Shown here in pieces: positions 7,806-15,272 of a DNA stretch of 64,000 bases; positions within the stretch are counted from its first letter, which is position 1; every line of letters starts with the position of its first letter. The translations under genes and the position numbers were made by a program. This DNA is from Mycobacterium sp. 1164985.4 (GTDB taxonomy: Bacteria > Actinomycetota > Actinomycetes > Mycobacteriales > Mycobacteriaceae), in the NCBI RefSeq assembly GCF_001668575.1, contig NZ_LZMD01000038.1:1-64000 (forward strand). The letters run 5' to 3'. The notes under the pieces were generated by a model. The model did no database searches. It saw only the letters and a list, made by a program, of their open reading frames with translations, and was not told the origin of the DNA.

Positions 7806-9170
7806 ATGGCAGACGAGGACTTTTGCGTCGTGGGTGCCGGGTTCGCCGGCCTGACCGCGGCACTGCGCCTGAAGCAGGCGGGTCACTCGGTGGCGCTACT
7901 GGAGGCTCGCGACCGCGTGGGTGGCCGCACCTTCACCCAGGTCCGCGACGACGGTTCGTGGATCGACCGCGGCGGCGCATGGATCGGCCCCGGGCAGGAC
8001 GCGATCTACGCGCTCATGAAGGAATTCGGGGTGGCGAGCTACAAGCAGTACACCGAGGGCGACGCGATGATGTTCGTCGACGGCAAGAAATACCGCTACA
8101 CCGGCACGATCCCGTTGTCGATGAGCCCGTGGGCCGTCGCCAACATCGGCACGGTCTTCCTCGAGCTGACGCAGATGTGCAAGGCGATTCCGGTGGAGGC
8201 ACCGTGGACGGCGCGCAAGGCGCAGAAGTGGGACCAGACCACCTGGGCCGGGTGGCTGGACCGAAACACGCTGTCCAAGCCGGCCCGCGAACTGCTGGAA
8301 AGCGCAGTATCCGGGTTGTATACGTCTGCGGCATCGGAGATTTCGTTGCTGTTCGTGCTCTACCAGATGGCGTCGGCCGGCGGCCCGAGCTTCGTGCTCG
8401 GCGTCAAGGACGCGGCCGAGGATGCACGGCCGGTCGGCGGCATGGGCGCGATTCACCGTGCGGTCGCGGCGGAACTCGGCGACGTCATCCACCTGTCGCA
8501 GCCGGTGCGCAGCATCGAGCAGAACACCGACGGGGTGATCGTGCGCTCCGAGGACATGGTGGTCAACGCCCGCCGAGCGATCGTCGCGGTACCGATCTCG
8601 ATAGCGAGCCAGATCGTCTACGAGCCAATGCTTCCCGCGGATCGCTCGTTCCTGCACCAGCGGATGCCGGGTGGGGCGGTCTACAAGATCGCCCTGGTGT
8701 TCGACGAACCGTTCTGGCGCGCCGACGGCCTGTCGGGACAGTCGTTCGGTCCGGGATCACCGGCGAACCTGACGATCGACTCGTGCACCGACACCGGATC
8801 CCCAGGCATGTTGACCGTCATCACCGAGGGGCCGGAGGCGCGGCGACTGACCAGCCTCGGCGACGACGAGCGCAGGAGTGCCGTGCTCGGCGCCGTTGCG
8901 GAAAGGTTTGGCGACAGGGCGCTTTCGCCGGTCGACTACGTCGAGCAGAACTGGACCGTCGAACGGTACTCCGGCGGCGGGATGATCGCCCACACTCCCC
9001 CGGGCGTGCTGACCGAGTTCGGCCCGGCGCTCCGCGAGCCGTGCGGGCGCATCCACTGGGCTGGCACCGAGACCTCGGCGGTGATGTACGGGTTCATCGA
9101 CGGGGCCGTGCGCTCCGGCGAGCGGGCGGCCGCGGAGGTCATCGAGCGCGAAGCGATGGCGATGGCCTGA
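7806..9170 (+). CDS. Flavin-containing amine oxidase
   Basis: 454 aa from the ATG at 7806. The N-terminal Rossmann motif VVGAGFAGLTAALRLKQAG, followed by LLEARDRVGGRTFT, binds FAD. The C-terminal IHWAGTETSAVMYGFIDGAV is the classic monoamine-oxidase FAD-contact motif. It oxidises a primary or secondary amine to an imine with release of H2O2. A longer in-frame reading upstream (from 7725) is rich in Arg and Pro and unlikely. The substrate could be a polyamine or monoamine. No partner gene is evident. Confidence 0.9.
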   Translation: MADEDFCVVGAGFAGLTAALRLKQAGHSVALLEARDRVGGRTFTQVRDDGSWIDRGGAWIGPGQDAIYALMKEFGVASYKQYTEGDAMMFVDGKKYRYTGTIPLSMSPWAVANIGTVFLELTQMCKAIPVEAPWTARKAQKWDQTTWAGWLDRNTLSKPARELLESAVSGLYTSAASEISLLFVLYQMASAGGPSFVLGVKDAAEDARPVGGMGAIHRAVAAELGDVIHLSQPVRSIEQNTDGVIVRSEDMVVNARRAIVAVPISIASQIVYEPMLPADRSFLHQRMPGGAVYKIALVFDEPFWRADGLSGQSFGPGSPANLTIDSCTDTGSPGMLTVITEGPEARRLTSLGDDERRSAVLGAVAERFGDRALSPVDYVEQNWTVERYSGGGMIAHTPPGVLTEFGPALREPCGRIHWAGTETSAVMYGFIDGAVRSGERAAAEVIEREAMAMA

Positions 9171-9206
9171 ACGGACGCTCGTCGGACGGACCCGGCCAAT
9201 GACCTA

Positions 9207-9608
9207 TCAGCGCGCATCGGATATCAGGACGGCTACATCGCGATGCAGATTCGCCAGGCCGACATCGAGGGTCGCCAATTGCGCGCCACGACTTCTCGCG
9301 AGCTGAGCCAGGTAGGCGTCCGTCACTTGACGGTGGCCGATTATGCCCGTGGCGTCGACCTCCCCGTAGGAGACGGTATCTGGCCAGAACTCATGGCGGT
9401 CCGCTGCCGCCAGTGCCCTGATGACATCGCGCGCGGAGGCCGCCGGCTGACCAGCCCGGACCAGAAACCTCATCAGGCTGCCTTCGGTGATCGGACAGGT
9501 CGCGAATGCCGTCTTTGATCCGGCCAGCCAGTCGGCGCACGCGTCGTGGTGAACGTGGTCGGAGACGACGAGCGCCACGAGCACGTTCGCATCGAGCAGC
9601 ATCGTCAC
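9207..9608 (-). CDS. vapC: PIN-domain toxin, VapC family
   Basis: 133 aa PIN-domain ribonuclease. The first acidic residue is in MLLDANVLVALV, the conserved Glu in CPITEGSLMRFL, and further acidic residues fall in ATLDVGLANL near the C-terminus. VapC toxins cut structured RNA such as tRNA or rRNA and block growth. The ATG overlaps the antitoxin stop by 4 nt (ATGA), the standard VapBC arrangement that lets the antitoxin be made first. Confidence 0.9.
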   Translation of the reverse strand: MTMLLDANVLVALVVSDHVHHDACADWLAGSKTAFATCPITEGSLMRFLVRAGQPAASARDVIRALAAADRHEFWPDTVSYGEVDATGIIGHRQVTDAYLAQLARSRGAQLATLDVGLANLHRDVAVLISDAR

Positions 9609-9832
9609 TCCTCGTCCTCCAACGAACGCACGTCTTCGGACGTCACCAGTGTTCCCACGCTGACAACCGGCAGACCCGTCCGGGGGTCCGTGCTGATCGA
9701 TGCCGCGCCGTGGGTTGCCAAACCCCGCCTCATCAGATCCGCGACTGCCTGACTGAAGGTCCGACCGGTGTCGCGGGCGATCGCCATCGCCTGTTTATGC
9801 AGCTCATCGGGGAGATCGACGGTCGTACGCAT
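9605..9832 (-). CDS. vapB: Ribbon-helix-helix antitoxin, VapB family
   Basis: 75 aa. The N-terminal MRTTVDLPDELHKQAMAIA is a ribbon-helix-helix DNA-binding segment, and the acidic C-terminal tail (SEDVRSLEDEE) should wrap the toxin. The ATG at 9832 was chosen because the family begins exactly there; the longer leftward reading from 11122 is antisense to the helicase gene. A perfect 14-bp palindrome lies 19 bp upstream of the start and is a likely autoregulatory operator. Confidence 0.88.
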   Translation of the reverse strand: MRTTVDLPDELHKQAMAIARDTGRTFSQAVADLMRRGLATHGAASISTDPRTGLPVVSVGTLVTSEDVRSLEDEE

Positions 9833-9850
9833 GCCACAGTTTAGCATCAG

Positions 9851-9864
9851 TGCATCATGATGCA
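9851..9864. promoter_or_regulatory. Palindromic operator candidate for vapBC
   Basis: TGCATCATGATGCA is a perfect 14-bp palindrome immediately upstream of vapB. VapBC complexes commonly bind such palindromes to repress their own promoter. Its presence is seen; its role is inferred. Confidence 0.6.
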
Positions 9865-10006
9865 GCGATGCCGCTTCGTGTTCAGGCCGACCGCGCATGA
9901 GGTTCCCTCCAGTGTGAGCAGGCAGCCAGGGCCTTGGGCATCGAGAGATCGGGAGCTGTGGATAGCCTTCGCATCTGTCGACGATCCGCGGGTACTGTGG
10001 CGACCC

Positions 10007-12343
10007 GTGAGCGGGGATCTGATCCTCACCGACGAGTTCCGCGAGGCGTTGGCGCTCCTGGCCGGAGGCCGGCATCTGTTCCTGACGGGTAAGGCGGGGA
10101 CCGGTAAGTCGACGTTGATCCGGCAGTTCATGGCGGAGACCGACCGCAACGTGGTGGTGGTCGCGCCGACGGGGATTGCAGCGCTCAACGTCGACGGCTA
10201 CACCATCCACCGGCTGTTCGGATTCCGCACGACGACGACGATGGCCGACGTCACCGGCGGCGACTATCGGCCGAGCCGGTTCGCCAAGACGCTGGCATCG
10301 CTGCAGACGCTGGTCATCGACGAGGCGTCGATGGTCCGCGCCGACGTCTTCGACATGGTGGCCACGGCGCTCGAACGGTTCGGGCCCGTGCCGGGAGAAC
10401 CGTTCGGCGGGGTGCAGATCGTCCTCGTCGGCGACCTGTACCAGCTGCCGCCGGTCGTTGGCGACGGCGAAGAGGGCTACTTTTCGACGGTCTACGAAAC
10501 GCCGTACTTCTTCTCGGCACGCAAGTTCGCCCGCGACGACTTTCCCACCGTCTCGTTGACCACTGTGTTTCGCCAGCTCGGCGATGACCGAATGACCGCC
10601 ATACTCAACGAGATTCGTGAGGGCGTTCTGCTCGGGCACGCCCAGGAGCAGCTCAATGCCCGAGCCGACAAGGACTTCGTGCCGCCCGACGACGAGTTCT
10701 GGCTCACGTTGGCTCCCACCAATCGGCTGGTGACCGCGCGCAACCGTCAGCACCTCGAGCGCCTCCCCGGTGACGAGATGATGCACCGTGCCCGGGAATC
10801 TGGCGATCTGTCGCTGTTCGACAAGCCGATCGAGGACGAGCTGCGATTCAAGGTCGGCGCCCAGGTGATGATGCTCAACAACGATCAGGGCGACCGCTGG
10901 GTCAACGGTTCGATCGGGCGCGTGGTGGGTGTGGGTTATGACCGCTACGGCGTCGTCGTGGAGGTCGAGTTCGCCGACGGCTCGTGCGCGGAGGTCACGC
11001 CCTTTACGTGGGAGGCGACGCGCCCGGTGGTCGACGGCGGTGCGCTGCGGCGCGAGGTGATCGGGACGTTCACCCAGCTGCCGTTCAAGCTGGCGTGGGC
11101 GATCACGATTCACAAGAGTCAAGGACAGACGTTGGAGCGGGTGGTCGTCGACCTGACCGGCGGCATGTTCTCCACGGGACAGTTGTATGTCGCGTTGAGC
11201 CGCTGTACGTCATTGGCCGGCCTGGTGCTCAAACGCCCTGTGCTGCCGAAAGATCTGAAGACCGACCGACGTATCGCGCGGTTCCTGCGTACCTCGATCA
11301 GCGGAGCCACGGCGCGCAAGTACTGCGCCATCGGCATCCTGACCGTCGGAGAGGAAGGTCGGATGTCGCGTCCGCGACCGGTGGAGCTGGCGGTGGCGTT
11401 CGACGACGGCACCGCGGTCTCGACGCTGGTCAACCCGCAGCGCGATCTGGCCGACGCGCGAAGCGCCTACGGCATCAGTGTTTCCGATGTTCTACTGGCG
11501 CCGACCCTGCGCGAAGCCTGGGCGGTGATCGCGCCGATGCTGGCGGGGTGTACACCGGTCGGACCAAGCGTGGACGAGATGCTGGGGCTCATCGACTTCG
11601 AGCTCAAACGCCTGGGTCACGTCACGCCCATGCCGCTGGGCGTCGAATTGCGCGGAACCCGCATATCGGGACGGACGGCTTTAGAGCAGGCTAGCTCGGC
11701 GTTGAAGGCCAATGCGTCGGCGGACGTCCAAGCCGGCTCGACAGCGTTCGAGGAACCCGAACCGGGAGAATCGGTTTCGGGTCTACTGGTCAGCCGCGAC
11801 CCGGACGTGCCGACCCCGAAGGCCGAGCATCTGCCGGGCTTGTCCGCACTGTTACGGATCAGCCGTGACGTGGGAGCGGTGCTGCTGGGTGCAACGGTGC
11901 AGCGAGACCTCGACTCATCATGGGACGCGGCGGCACGGTCGGTGGTGGCCGATCAGCTGCGCGTGGCTGCTTCCCGCACGCCGCTTCCCGACGAGGTGAT
12001 CGCGCGGCTGCGTGCGGCATCGGCGCTGCTGGGCGTCGATGTAGTGAGCGACGCGGAATTGGTGGGCCGCCATGACATCGAAGAGGCGCTCGTGCCAGGT
12101 GCTCGGATCTGTTTCACCGGAACGGCTTTGGACCTCACCGGCCGGGCGGTAGAGCGTGACGAGATCGAGCGGATGGCCGCGAGGGCCGGTCTGACGCCGG
12201 TGCGGTCGGTGACCAAGACGCGGTGCGAGGTGCTGGTGACGGCCGAGGCCGGCACGCAGTCGGGCAAGGCGCGTAAAGCGCAGGAGTACGGCAAGGCGGT
12301 GTTCACCGCCGAGGAGTTCTTCGCGTGGTTGGCCGGTCGTTGA
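10007..12343 (+). CDS. Pif1/RecD-like helicase with degenerate exonuclease-like and BRCT regions
   Basis: 778 aa from the GTG at 10007; the preceding in-frame stretch from 9857 overlaps the vapBC operator and looks non-coding. Residues 1-430 form a superfamily 1 helicase: Walker A TGKAGTGKST (about 27-36), VVAPTGIAALNVDG, Walker B VIDEASM, and the C-terminal AWAITIHKSQGQTLERVVVD plus YVALSRC. Residues about 465-560 (TLVNPQRDLADARSAYGISV, DVLLAPTLREAW) resemble a DnaQ/DEDD exonuclease without its catalytic acids. The last 90 residues (GARICFTGTALDLTGRAVER onward) look like a BRCT domain. The likely role is DNA unwinding in repair or replication; specifics are unknown. Confidence 0.85.
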   Translation: MSGDLILTDEFREALALLAGGRHLFLTGKAGTGKSTLIRQFMAETDRNVVVVAPTGIAALNVDGYTIHRLFGFRTTTTMADVTGGDYRPSRFAKTLASLQTLVIDEASMVRADVFDMVATALERFGPVPGEPFGGVQIVLVGDLYQLPPVVGDGEEGYFSTVYETPYFFSARKFARDDFPTVSLTTVFRQLGDDRMTAILNEIREGVLLGHAQEQLNARADKDFVPPDDEFWLTLAPTNRLVTARNRQHLERLPGDEMMHRARESGDLSLFDKPIEDELRFKVGAQVMMLNNDQGDRWVNGSIGRVVGVGYDRYGVVVEVEFADGSCAEVTPFTWEATRPVVDGGALRREVIGTFTQLPFKLAWAITIHKSQGQTLERVVVDLTGGMFSTGQLYVALSRCTSLAGLVLKRPVLPKDLKTDRRIARFLRTSISGATARKYCAIGILTVGEEGRMSRPRPVELAVAFDDGTAVSTLVNPQRDLADARSAYGISVSDVLLAPTLREAWAVIAPMLAGCTPVGPSVDEMLGLIDFELKRLGHVTPMPLGVELRGTRISGRTALEQASSALKANASADVQAGSTAFEEPEPGESVSGLLVSRDPDVPTPKAEHLPGLSALLRISRDVGAVLLGATVQRDLDSSWDAAARSVVADQLRVAASRTPLPDEVIARLRAASALLGVDVVSDAELVGRHDIEEALVPGARICFTGTALDLTGRAVERDEIERMAARAGLTPVRSVTKTRCEVLVTAEAGTQSGKARKAQEYGKAVFTAEEFFAWLAGR

Positions 12344-12463
12344 TTTCGAGTTTCAGGCGCACCATGTCCGCAACTGCGTCGCGATCTCGTGTACATCGTC
12401 GATCACACCGGAAGCGATGGCGCGGGGCATGATGGTGTCAGCCCCGGGAAGTAACGTCGGCTC

Positions 12464-13492
12464 ATGGTGAACGTGAAGACGCGCGTCGCCCGGGCGGCAG
12501 ATGCGGTGCTGGCCGAGCGCGGCGCAGTCCGCCCGGTTGATGTCCTCGTGAGTCTAGGCTGGCTCGCGCAACCGAACATCGAGCGGTGGGTTCGGGGCCG
12601 TGTTCCGTCGCTCGACCGATCTGTCCAAGTCAGCCAGGGCAAGGTCATCGAAGCCGCGGAAGCGTTGCGGCAGTGGGCCGAAGAGCGTGGCCTCGAACGA
12701 CGTGAGGGCCACTACGGCGACCTGATGTTCACGGCCGAGGGTGATCCCGACATCGAAGATTTGTACCGCACACATTGGGCGACACCGGGCCATGTCGAGC
12801 CGGAGCGACCCCAGCCGCGCCGTTTCCGGGACATCAGTGTGATCTCGGCCGACCACGCATGGGAGTGCACATCGTGCGGCGAAGGCGGCGACTTCTTCCT
12901 CAAGGGCAGCAAGGGTGCGCTGTGCCTGGACTGCGCGGACCTCGGCCACCTCGAGTTCCTACCTTCGGGCGATGCCGCGCTGTCCCGTCGCGCGAAGAAG
13001 GCCAGTCGGCTGTCCGCCGTCGTCGTGCGGTGGAATCGACGCCGATATCGCTATGAACGACAAGGCATTCTGGCTGAGCCGGCGGCGATCGAACAAGCCG
13101 CACGCGAGTGCTTGTCGGACGCTGACATCCGCGCTCGTCGTAGAGATCGCGACCGAGTTCGTCGCGCCGATGAAGACGTGCGCTTCCAAGGCGAGTTCGC
13201 CGCCGCCATTCGCAAGCAGTTTCCCGGGTGTCCTCCCGACCGCGCGGAGGCGATCGCCCTGCACGCCGCGGCCCGCGGCAGCCGCAGGGTAGGGAGAAGC
13301 GCCGCAGCGCGGAACCTGGATCCCGACGCCGTCCGCCTCGCGGTCGTCGCGTCCGTCCGCCACCTCGATACCGACTATGACGACCTGCTGATGGCGGGTG
13401 TCGATCGCGAGTCGGCGCGTGCCGAAGTGTTCGACCGCGTCGAGGCCGTCCTCAACGCATGGCGCGACGGTGTCACAATGCTCGACAGATAG
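12464..13492 (+). CDS. DUF2293 domain protein
   Basis: 342 aa. The C-terminal third (FPGCPPDRAEAIALHAAARG, then DPDAVRLAVVASVRHLDTDY) matches DUF2293, a domain of unknown function. The middle contains four cysteines, two in WECTSCGEGGDF and two in GALCLDCADLGHLEF, suggesting a small zinc site at about 128-150. The N-terminal part is helical and basic. It follows the helicase gene by 120 nt in the same direction and may be co-expressed. A nucleic-acid-related role is possible but not shown. Confidence 0.8.
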   Translation: MVNVKTRVARAADAVLAERGAVRPVDVLVSLGWLAQPNIERWVRGRVPSLDRSVQVSQGKVIEAAEALRQWAEERGLERREGHYGDLMFTAEGDPDIEDLYRTHWATPGHVEPERPQPRRFRDISVISADHAWECTSCGEGGDFFLKGSKGALCLDCADLGHLEFLPSGDAALSRRAKKASRLSAVVVRWNRRRYRYERQGILAEPAAIEQAARECLSDADIRARRRDRDRVRRADEDVRFQGEFAAAIRKQFPGCPPDRAEAIALHAAARGSRRVGRSAAARNLDPDAVRLAVVASVRHLDTDYDDLLMAGVDRESARAEVFDRVEAVLNAWRDGVTMLDR

Positions 13493-13499
13493 CGGACCG

Positions 13500-13817
13500 C
13501 TATACCGATCCGTCCTGCCGGTGCAAGTGCCGCCACAGTCGGGCCCCTCCGGAGATCGCGACCAGTACACCGATGCCACCGATCACGATGCCGGTGAACA
13601 ACGACAGGAACATCGGATCAACCGACTCCCCGACCATCCCCGCACCGAACATCCCGCCAACAAGGAAGCCGAACAGCGGCGCCAGCACCGCGACCGCCGT
13701 GCCCAGCAAGGTCCGCCAAAGACCCGGAGGGGTCGGCTCGAGGACGACGGGGCGGCCGTCGTCGGCGACACCGCCGGGCTCACCGACCGCAGCCGGGTCG
13801 GATACGCTGTCACTCAT
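13500..13817 (-). CDS. Small two-helix membrane protein
   Basis: 105 aa, unrecognised. An acidic N-terminal tail of about 30 residues is followed by two hydrophobic segments (LLGTAVAVLAPLFGFLVGGM and LFTGIVIGGIGVLVAISGG) and a basic C-terminus. Its start overlaps the stop of the slipin gene by 8 nt, so it is the last gene of the norZ operon. It could assist assembly of the membrane complex; this is inference. Tail-to-tail with the DUF2293 gene. Confidence 0.75.
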   Translation of the reverse strand: MSDSVSDPAAVGEPGGVADDGRPVVLEPTPPGLWRTLLGTAVAVLAPLFGFLVGGMFGAGMVGESVDPMFLSLFTGIVIGGIGVLVAISGGARLWRHLHRQDGSV

Positions 13818-14628
13818 CGGATTTCACCCTCCTGATGTGGGGAACCGTGTCGCTGGGACCGCTGGCCGGATTGGACCGCGAGCCTTCGAGGAACGGGCGC
13901 ACGATGTCCATCGGGATCGGGAAGACGACGGTGGAGTTCTGGTCGGCGCCGAGTTCGAGCAACGTTTGCAGATAACGCAGCTGCAGCGAGGCCGGGCTCT
14001 CGCTGAGGGTGATCGCGGCATCGCGCAGTTCCGCAGACGCCTGCAACTCGCCGTGTGCGCTGATCACCTTGGCGCGGCGCTCCCGCTCCGCCTCGGCCTC
14101 GCGCGCCATGGCCCGCTGCATCATCTCGGGGATCTCGACGTCCTTGATCTCGACGACCTCGACCCTGATACCCCACGGCTCGGTCTGCGTCGCGATCGAG
14201 GCGGCGAGGTCCTCGTTGAGGTCGGCGCGGTGCGCGAGCAGTGTGTCGAGGTCCGCACGCCCGACCACCGAGCGCAGTGTCGTTTGCGCGATCTGTGACG
14301 TGGCGACCGCGAAATTCTCAACGGCCATCACCGATTTCGTCGGATCCGTGACCCGGAACAGCACGACGGCGTTGACGCGGGCGGTCACATTGTCGCGGGT
14401 GATCACCTCCTGCGGCGGAATGGTCAGCGTCACTGTCCGCAGATCGACCCGCACGAGCTTGTCGATGCCGGGCAACACGACCACGATGCCGGGACCGAGC
14501 GGTCCGCGCAGCCGCCCGAGCCGAAACGCGACACCGCGTTCGTACTCCTTGACGATGCGGATCGACGCCACCGCCAGTCCGACCAGCACTATCGCGAAGA
14601 AGATGACAACCACCGACCACGCGTTCAT
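13810..14628 (-). CDS. SPFH-domain membrane protein, slipin/stomatin type
   Basis: 272 aa. One N-terminal membrane helix (about 5-23) is followed by an SPFH/band-7 domain: RIVKEYERGVAFRLGRLRGP, GIVVVLPGIDKLVRVDLRT, and later WGIRVEVVEIKDVEIPEMMQ and AMAREAEAERERRAKVI. Slipins form membrane-associated oligomeric scaffolds. The usual NfeD-like partner is absent. Its start coincides with the final base of the upstream gene's stop codon, indicating tight coupling in the nitric oxide reductase operon. Confidence 0.9.
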   Translation of the reverse strand: MNAWSVVVIFFAIVLVGLAVASIRIVKEYERGVAFRLGRLRGPLGPGIVVVLPGIDKLVRVDLRTVTLTIPPQEVITRDNVTARVNAVVLFRVTDPTKSVMAVENFAVATSQIAQTTLRSVVGRADLDTLLAHRADLNEDLAASIATQTEPWGIRVEVVEIKDVEIPEMMQRAMAREAEAERERRAKVISAHGELQASAELRDAAITLSESPASLQLRYLQTLLELGADQNSTVVFPIPMDIVRPFLEGSRSNPASGPSDTVPHIRRVKSDE

Positions 14629-15272
14629 CAGCGCACCTCCCGCGGTTCACTGCGCCGGTCGGATGCGTACGAGCTGCGGCGACGAATCTCCGCTTCGGCC
14701 AGCCGCTTTCGTTCCTCGATATTCTCGTCGAGACTGTGGAACACGACTCCGTCCGGGACAGCACGGGTGCGGCGCAGGTGCGACCACAGCGGCAACGTCA
14801 ACACACCGGCGGCGGCGGCGGACCCCAGTAGCAGCAGCGCCTCGGGCGCGGTATCGGCCGTCAACGCCGTCGCGAGCGGCAGGATGAGCGCGATGACACC
14901 GACGGCACAGGCGATTCCGCGGTGGAACCGCGCCGCCTCCGACGCCGGCCAACTGTCGATCGCCCGGCTCACCTCGCGCCCGTCGTGCGACGACGTGCAC
15001 GTGTGCTTGACTGGGCAGGCGTTGCACACCGTCGGGGTGCCCCGGTAGCGCATCACCCGGTTGTCGGGGTCAAACGAGGTGGGCCACAACCACTGATCCT
15101 GCGGACACCGCCACGCGTCGTGGTCCTCGTGGTAGACGAACCCACCCGTCCGGTATCCCTCGACCTTGGCCGCCGCGCGCCGCGCAAACGTATCGATGCC
15201 GTAGGCGATGAGCACCAGCGCTGCGGCGTATCCGATCGTCAGCCACGCGTCGATCCCGATGCCGGCGATCAC
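14628..15272 (-). CDS. Membrane protein with conserved Cys motif, norZ operon
   Basis: 214 aa. An N-terminal helix (AWLTIGYAAALVLIAYGIDT) is followed by a soluble stretch with CPQDQWLWPTSFDPDNRVMR and CNACPVKHTC. Cysteines in C-x2-C-x5-C spacing plus an upstream Cys suggest a metal or Fe-S site. Two more helices follow (about 140-180). The GTG start overlaps the norZ stop (GTGA), so the two are probably translationally coupled. The function is unknown. The cysteine site and linkage to norZ suggest a role in electron transfer or NO sensing, which is inference. Confidence 0.8.
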   Translation of the reverse strand: MIAGIGIDAWLTIGYAAALVLIAYGIDTFARRAAAKVEGYRTGGFVYHEDHDAWRCPQDQWLWPTSFDPDNRVMRYRGTPTVCNACPVKHTCTSSHDGREVSRAIDSWPASEAARFHRGIACAVGVIALILPLATALTADTAPEALLLLGSAAAAGVLTLPLWSHLRRTRAVPDGVVFHSLDENIEERKRLAEAEIRRRSSYASDRRSEPREVR

